Both the position numbers and the translations under genes were made by a program. Below, in pieces: positions 57,389-64,000 of a stretch of 64,000 bases of DNA; position 1 is the stretch's first letter; each line of letters begins with the position of its first letter. The notes beneath the pieces are model-generated. The model saw only the letters and a program-made list of their open reading frames with translations. It was not told where the DNA came from and searched no databases. The DNA is from Opisthorchis felineus (Eukaryota > Platyhelminthes > Trematoda > Opisthorchiida > Opisthorchiidae), in contig SJOL01008356.1 in NCBI GenBank assembly GCA_004794785.1, positions 159,853-223,852 on the forward strand. Direction: 5' to 3'.

Positions 57389-59149
57389 CTCGTCATAAAC
57401 ACTATTCTCATTCAGGTAATGATTGCTCTGCTATTTCTTACAGCCGAAATAATACCCAAGTAGCCTTGTCAAGGTGTGAGGGCGCTAGTTATGAAGAGTT
57501 CTTTGTAAGTACATGAAATCCAACCGTAGGCTGGCTTTGTGTACAATGTTTCGGATACCTGAAGTGTCTGTTTGTACGGAAAGACAGCTGAAATCCTGGA
57601 GAAGAACATGACATGGGTTTTCCAGGATTTCGCGTATTGTATGCCCATGATGGTAGTGGATTTAGGCGGTGCCCAAACTGAAAAGCAGAGATAGATATCG
57701 ATCCAATGGATTTCCTTTCAGAGACTACTGTGAACAACAGTTTCCCGATTACGTGTCATACTTTGAAACATGGGCTTCTCAATCGATTCTAGGCTTTTCC
57801 CAGTCCATTAGAGTTATCTTTTACGCCTTTTTTGATGAAGTAACACCTGTATAACATTTCAAGACAGGGCGGCTGCCAAGTTGAAGACGTCCCTGCGTGT
57901 ATTCGAATCCATGTCTTCTAAGTAATGTTAACCGCAGATCAACTGACTGGACTGCGGAAGTGTTGTCTGTGTACAGCCGAAACATTTGGTCGCATTGGAT
58001 GAAGGTGACCTTGTTTTTGCTGCTTGTGAGGTAGCGGTCTGACGTATTGCTGGTGACAGAGGGGTTATTTCTGTCTTGAGTAGTCTGTAGGTGACTATAG
58101 TTCACAGTCGTCCATGGTCAGACGCACATCAAATAAGGATTTTACATAGGTGGAAATGTTCTGTCTCGGGTCCGCGATTCACATATATAAACCCGTTCAG
58201 TGCTCCCTCAGTTGTCCAAGCTGAGGGCTAAACGAATCCATGTAGGTTACTCAAAGCATAAGATGTATTGCTCCTGGTAATTGATTCTCAGAAAGATATT
58301 TCTGAAGAGAGGCCACTCCCATGGAAAGTCCACGACAACAGTCCTTCTCATTCATGATTTAGTTTGCGATCGACAGAGAACATACAACATTACTAAGAGG
58401 GGCCAAATACTCCCTCTCCATTTGTTGGTTACTTTTGGAAGTTATTCCAATACTGTACATTTACCAAGGCTGTAGCAAGTCAGTGTGAATAATGAAGGCG
58501 AGGAGTTACAATTTGATCTCCCTCTCTGAGCAGGCAGGTCCTTCTTTCCGACCGGTTAAGTACTAACTATATATGCAGCTCACTAAAATCAGTTGCCTAG
58601 ACGTAATTGTGTATGGGGACTTCTTTCCAAAAGGAAGCCGCTCCTCCGGAGAAAGCATAACATAGGCTTCTGTACGCTCTGTTTCGGCGTACATCCTCCC
58701 CGAAAAGAGATCACCTTCAGAGAAGATACCAGATGCACACAGATGCCACTGTGAGGTCTCGCTTACCGAGCGAATAGCCCATCCTACTCAACCAAGGAAT
58801 ATTCGCACTCAAGAGTTGTTTTTCTCACGTCAGTGTTCAATCATAACATACATTTAGCGAAGTAAATAATTGCCTCATCTTCTTGTCTTGGTTTCATCAG
58901 AATGATCGTTTCCTGTTGATTGATCCTGTGGCTAATCACCAGAAGCATTAAGCCATGTATTTAATTGGGTCTGCTCTTTATTTAAGCATGGTTAGCAGAG
59001 GGCGTTTATTCCACCCTTATCTCTGATCAGAACGCACTGTGGTCGCATTATTGCACAGACACTTCGATTATTCCCGCGATGAGTTCTCACAAACACTTGG
59101 CATGATGAATGCTTAAGTCAGGGGAGTAGGTCCATCTAATTAGATCGAC
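57389..59149. other. Non-coding stretch
   Basis: No gene recognised. Minus ORFs at 57489-57737 and 57821-58105 show no domain. Confidence 0.45.
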
Positions 59150-59245
59150 CCAGGCCGAAACTGGCGGTAGGTTTTGCGGAGTTTTCATCGTACCTGTGAG
59201 TAGTGCTCTTTGAGGGAAATTTAAGGCAATCGTTCCGTTCTCCTA
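59150..59245 (+). repeat. Hammerhead repeat family, fragment 13 (plus, decayed)
   Basis: GGCCGAAACTGGCGGTAGGT, TTTGCGGAGTTTTCATCG, CTGTGAGTAGTGCTCTTTGAG: GAAA and the downstream stem I arm are recognisable, the rest is lost. Confidence 0.55.
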
Positions 59246-61479
59246 TCCTTCTTCAAACAATTTGGTTTAAAATCTTCCTCATTCAACCTGCAGGTAGTTG
59301 GCGCGGAAACTAATGAAAAAGTACATAATCTGTTGGCAGTGGTTTCAATCTATTCTTACACTGAACTCTATGGTTTCGTTTCAGCCCTTTCCGTACAGTT
59401 TGTTGTCACAGAACTCCCTCTTTGTAAGGGGCCCCAATCTGAGAACCACCTGGAAGAAAGATATCACTTTGGTGATTCCCAATTTCCACACCGTAGGTGG
59501 AGGAATCCCTCCACGCACGAAACATTGAGGGTTATCAGCTGGTTGTTGGACTGTTTGCTCTGCTCTTTAAATGATTTGCAAATGTTTCGTTAGCAGTCAC
59601 GAGCAAATTTCTTGAGTCCTTATTTTGCGATGTGATTTCTGCGTGCTGCTAAATGTTTCAAGTTTTTAAACTGGAAACAGTTCACTTTCACGGAGCAACA
59701 CTCAAATGGACTGAAAACCACCGTTTTGGCTGAGATCATGACACCAATGAAGTCAATGGAGTAAGGAAGTTGACGGAGTTCTGCTCAACCACTCGGGGCT
59801 GAATGTGGCTCACGTCAGTCTGGTCACATTTTTCACTCTGAGTAGCTCGAGTTTTCGTGCACTTTGCGATCGATCAATCAGCGATCACAATTCCGCTGGT
59901 CCTTAGCCGAGAGTACAATAAAATAAAAATTTCACTTGTCAAGAAAGAGTTGGTTTTAGAGAGGCAGCGCCTTACCCCGAAACCACAAGACATTAACTGA
60001 TAATGTCTCTGACCTGAGGAAGACCTTGGCTATCTTACATAACGTACTTTTTCCGCGGAATATGGAGAATATGTCCATCTAATCGTCGTAATCCTTCCTG
60101 GTATACCCTTATGGTGGTTGACAAATGAAATTTTAATGGCCTTGCTTTATTTTGGTTTAGTCACCAACTAAGCAATAACTCGAAGTTGTTTTGATGGCTG
60201 TTTTCTGGCTTATCTATAATAAGCAATTTCCAGACAGCGAGGCCTTACAGACTAAGTTACAGTGTTCACCATCCATGATATATGGTAGTCAGCTATTTGA
60301 CAGCAAAGCGCAAATCGGATTCAAAATGTTCCTTCTGCAAGAGTGCTGATATGGATTGTTCACTCTCTGGAGTGCGGATCATTCTAGCAGATGGTTATGC
60401 CATACGGAAGATTTAGTAGAATGAAACGAAAATCTCGGCACAAAAAAACACGGATTTGGGACCCCGATTGAGCATCTGGTTAATATTCGAGACACTGTCT
60501 ACCTTCTAACAGATCGTCCGACAGACGGATCAATATTCCAAATCGATAGCTTCGAACCATGTTTGAACTGGTAGATCTGCAGGTTGAGGTGGGATGTAGG
60601 AAGCTAGTTTGGGAAAGTTGCGGCGGCTAAAAGGTAGGTGTTTTTGTAATGTGAAGTGTGAGGAAGTAAGTAGCCGATCCGGAATCAGAGAAGCTTTGGA
60701 CCTTGTTGCCTCAGAACAACATTTTCGCATGCAATACCAAATGAATTTTCTCCTAATTAGACTCTGTCAGGTGACAGATTGTTGTGAATTTGATCAGTTG
60801 TTGGGTGGAGTGAAAGGAGGGAGAATGTACATCATTTGTCAAAAGGACGCACCAGAGTCGTACACCACTGATTCCCACATAAAAGTGGGCTGCATTTATC
60901 GACGGAAACCGAAGCGCATAATTAGCATTTCTTCTTTGAGGGCATTTTGCGGCCTTATCACATGAGACAGATTTTACTCCCAAATTACGTGACTTGAAGC
61001 GTCGGAAATTATGTATGCTCCATGACTCGACGGCGCGTTCCAACCCAGGTGATTTCGCATCCTGGCACTGTGCTGCCCAGCTACACTTCCGTACTTGAGA
61101 TCACATCGCACCCAACAGATAAGTATAAAGCATGAAGCATCTGCCTGGGTTGCCAAGTGAGACAGCCGTTTCAGCGATCCTCTAAGCGGTTCTACGAGCG
61201 TTGCTGCTAGACTGAGTCAAGTCATGAGTACCCTAACCGGATATCCACAAACTTGGACGTTACCCCTAGCATGCCTTATTCTGTCACCTTGTCTTTCGTG
61301 GCGGCCTGTGGAGAAAGGGTACAGTATTGCGGGTTTGAACGATGGATTGTGGATGTGGTTTGGTGTGTTTCGACGTCCATATTCTATAAGTAAAGATCTC
61401 AGAATATTTTCAGTGAACTAGTTACATAAAACAACGCCCAGGCATATGTTTAAATCCCCGTAAGGACTTGTTACTCAAA
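59246..61479. other. Non-coding stretch
   Basis: About 2.2 kb with no recognised gene. The plus ORF 60609-60965 (118 aa) and minus ORF 60753-61043 (96 aa) overlap and neither shows a domain. Confidence 0.45.
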
Positions 61480-61756
61480 TGACGAAGTACACTGATTTGC
61501 AAATTAAGTTGGTGTTAAGTGGATACTTGACTAATTCTCTCGTTTATGCTATGCTTCAACCAGATTTGCTGCACAAAAACCTCCTCATGAGTCATTTGGC
61601 AGAATATTCCAAATTTTTCTTGACATACACTACTTATAAGGTTGCTGAAAACTCTTCGACCGTTTACAGGCAGTTTCATCCTTCTTGGAGCTCGTCAGGT
61701 AGGTGTGGTCCCCGAGTTTCTGCCAACCGTAAGATCTACCTGAACACCAAATTTTA
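61480..61756 (-). repeat. Hammerhead repeat family, copy 14a (minus, split)
   Basis: A small piece (61482-61525, AAGTACACTGATTTGCAAAT) and a ribozyme-bearing piece (61626-61756). The latter on the minus strand has CTGACGA in place of CTGATGA, an intact GAAA, a GTC, and both stem I arms (CTTATAAGGTTGCTGAAAAC and GAGTTTCTGCCAACCGTAAG). A single base change in the first box is the main visible defect. Confidence 0.7.
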
Positions 61757-61838
61757 CCTGATGAGATTCAACAGGGCGGAACCGGTAGTAAGCTGTCGAA
61801 TACTTCTCAGCCATTTTATGATTAGTGTGTTGGGAGAA
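61757..61838 (+). repeat. Hammerhead repeat family, copy 14b (inverted arm)
   Basis: Begins right at the CTGATGAGATTCAACAGGGC box on the plus strand, with GGAACC in place of GAAACC, then GTAAGCTGTCGAATACTTC and TCAGCCATTTTATGATTAGTG. It is abutted to copy 14a in opposite orientation. A 184-aa ORF (61479-62033) crosses the locus and is not considered coding. Confidence 0.7.
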
Positions 61839-63742
61839 GGGGACCTGTTACTCGCTTTCAAGCTCATAACAACGGTGAGCGTCGAATATACCGTTTCTAA
61901 GGTAAGTGTTGATGTTACACCCCTCGCATCACCAACGCTTTTAACTCCAAGCAAAATTGATTCACCGGATATCAAACACAACAGTAAAAGGATAAGGTAC
62001 GGAGGGATGACGTACCCATCGTCGGGTGAATAATTTCTGGATATCAAAAGCAGCGACATGACAAGACTTATTGGGCAATGCATTCTCAACTCACCATCCC
62101 AAATATGTAATATATGATGGTTTCAAAACCCTTTCGTTAGGTCGTTCATCCGATTTCCCCCACATATCTTTTTTGACTGTTCGAGCACACGAACCCATTC
62201 TGCGCAAGATGGAAACACGAAATGCAGTGCTTCAAGCTTCAAATGGATTTCAATTTCGTTTCTCCTGAAGGCAGCTTGGTTTTCAAATGGAAGGCTTCGA
62301 GTTAATATGAGGTTCGCCTATTCAAGAATGACACTAAGGTGAAGGTAGATTGCTCTCACCCAGAGGGGTATGGTGGCGAAAACAATCTCTATCTTGATTC
62401 TGGATTCCAAATGTGATCAACAAGACAGTTCATTTCGGAAGGTGACTTTGCAAACAACAACAAAGGGTGACGGAAGACAGCCCAGTTTGACGATGTCATA
62501 AAACAACTGGAATGTTTGGATCTGGCAGTCAGGGCAGTCTGGTCGAAAGGGTGGGTCCGTAGGTGATCCGTGAACGCTCCATAGCTTGATAGGTTCTTCT
62601 TTTCTGAGGAACTTTTCAAGTCTCCATATAGGCTGATATTTCAAGAAGGAGGAGTCTATATTATAGAGTAGCGGTTTGTGGGTGATAGACCATGAAACAG
62701 TGCAAACCTACCTTTGGAGGGTAGGTATGGTAACGATCCTATCTCAGGGGACATTAAGTATTTCTCGGTTCAGACTACACTTCAGTGCATATAGGGCGTG
62801 AGCAAAAAATGCAAAGAGGTTACCCAACCACTGATCTGCGAATGAAAGTAAATTGTTTGTTCGGACGAGATCTGAACTAATTTCTGGTGGCATATCTTCC
62901 TCAACCATTTTACTAAATGTCTGGTCTCACCACATCACGCCGGTCAGTGTTTGCTTTTAGGGGCTTGTCCTTAGGACCATTCGAATCGCGTCCATCAGAT
63001 GCTTCAGTCGATTGCGTCAGTAGAGGTTACTCTGAATTTACAGTCTATTTGCAGTTTGCTAGGGACTTACTCCCAAAAACGTGGAACGAAAGTTTACGCC
63101 GAAACAGCACTCTGATGAAACTTTCACCAAGTCATGTCTAACTAACTTTGCACTCCGGCAGTACCTTAAAGTTCTAAATTGTCCACCCCAAGTATTGTAC
63201 GACGTGGTAACATGAAGTTTTCACCTGTGCACAGTCCGATGGTCCCACAAGAGAGCAATAAATCGCCACCTGCAGGCACATTCTGCTCAAATATGCTAGT
63301 TAGGTGATCAACGAGGCGAAAGCCCACAATACCGGGGTGAATATAACCGAGTGAAACACATGGATGGTCCACCACGGTATTTCGAGGGGTCGTAATTTAA
63401 AGGTGCGCTGGAGAGGTGCGGCGAAGACGTATCTTAACAGGCGTCAAGTCAAATCTGTTCGCCAAGAAGCTGTTAATTCGCGCATCAGTGTTGAGTGGCC
63501 CGTGTGTTTTTGTGGTGATTGGGTTGTGTGAAACAGGTGCCCAACGGATATATAATGCTTCCGGGCATGGTTAGGAAAATCAACTTTTACCGGCGCGCGC
63601 TTATTTATAAAGACGTGACGCACAAATATATTTGAGATAAACTGTAACCGACAGCGCACTAGTTCACTAGATAATGCGTGATGATCTGGCAGACAGTGGC
63701 TAAGAGGTTGATTTAATTAATATTGTTTTCCCCGGTAAGTCG
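61839..63742. other. Non-coding stretch
   Basis: No gene recognised; short ORFs on both strands without domains. Confidence 0.45.

Positions 63743-64000
<258 letters not shown>

Noticed and set aside
61479..62033. 184-aa plus-strand ORF
   Set aside because: Its first half runs through both arms of an inverted hammerhead repeat, the rest has no domain, and about one ORF of this size is expected by chance.

Overview
The window looks like intergenic or intronic DNA from a large, repeat-rich, gene-poor animal genome, most likely a digenean fluke (trematode). The clues are moderate AT-richness, long microsatellites, tRNA-derived SINEs with (ATT)n tails, a Merlin DNA transposon, a decayed Ty3/Gypsy pol fragment, and above all a dispersed repeat of about 300 bp that carries a hammerhead-ribozyme fold very like that of the schistosome Sm-alpha elements. 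The assignment to flukes, perhaps opisthorchiid or fasciolid, rests on memory of repeat families and is inference. There is no operon-like layout, rRNA, convincing tRNA gene or CRISPR array.

Layout. 0-5.8 kb: non-coding, with a CT run, one copy of a 330-bp dispersed repeat, a 12-bp minisatellite and a 285-bp (ATACT)n block. 5.8-8 kb: an inverted pair of hammerhead repeats, then a minus-strand Gypsy RT/RNase H fragment interrupted by a plus-strand SINE with a 12-bp target-site duplication, then another hammerhead repeat. 8-35 kb: mostly featureless, with a (CATT)n array, hammerhead-repeat fragments, a possible non-LTR retrotransposon tail, weak SINE heads and a G-quadruplex candidate. 34.8-36.1 kb: a SINE followed closely by a structurally complete Merlin transposon (terminal inverted repeats, 8-bp duplication, 249-aa transposase ORF) whose transposase appears to lack about 45-50 residues of its catalytic core. 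36.7-37.1 kb: a tandem dimer of the hammerhead repeat. 38-43 kb: second copy of the 330-bp repeat, and a candidate 199-bp exon of a glycoside hydrolase family 31 alpha-glucosidase at 42.8 kb. 43-64 kb: a (TA)n tract, more inverted hammerhead repeats, the best-preserved hammerhead (52.6 kb), a third SINE, and a pure (CAT)n array that runs off the window end.

Only one ORF (the Merlin transposase) is longer than chance predicts. With stop codons at about 3/64 of codons, six frames of 64 kb give roughly 6000 stop-to-stop segments, so about one of 184 codons or more is expected at random. I therefore treat nearly all other ORFs as noise. The most interesting content is the hammerhead family: some copies keep both catalytic boxes, a stem II, a GUC cleavage triplet at the schistosome spacing and a long stem I. 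Copies are often arranged as inverted pairs, several with nearly the same junction.
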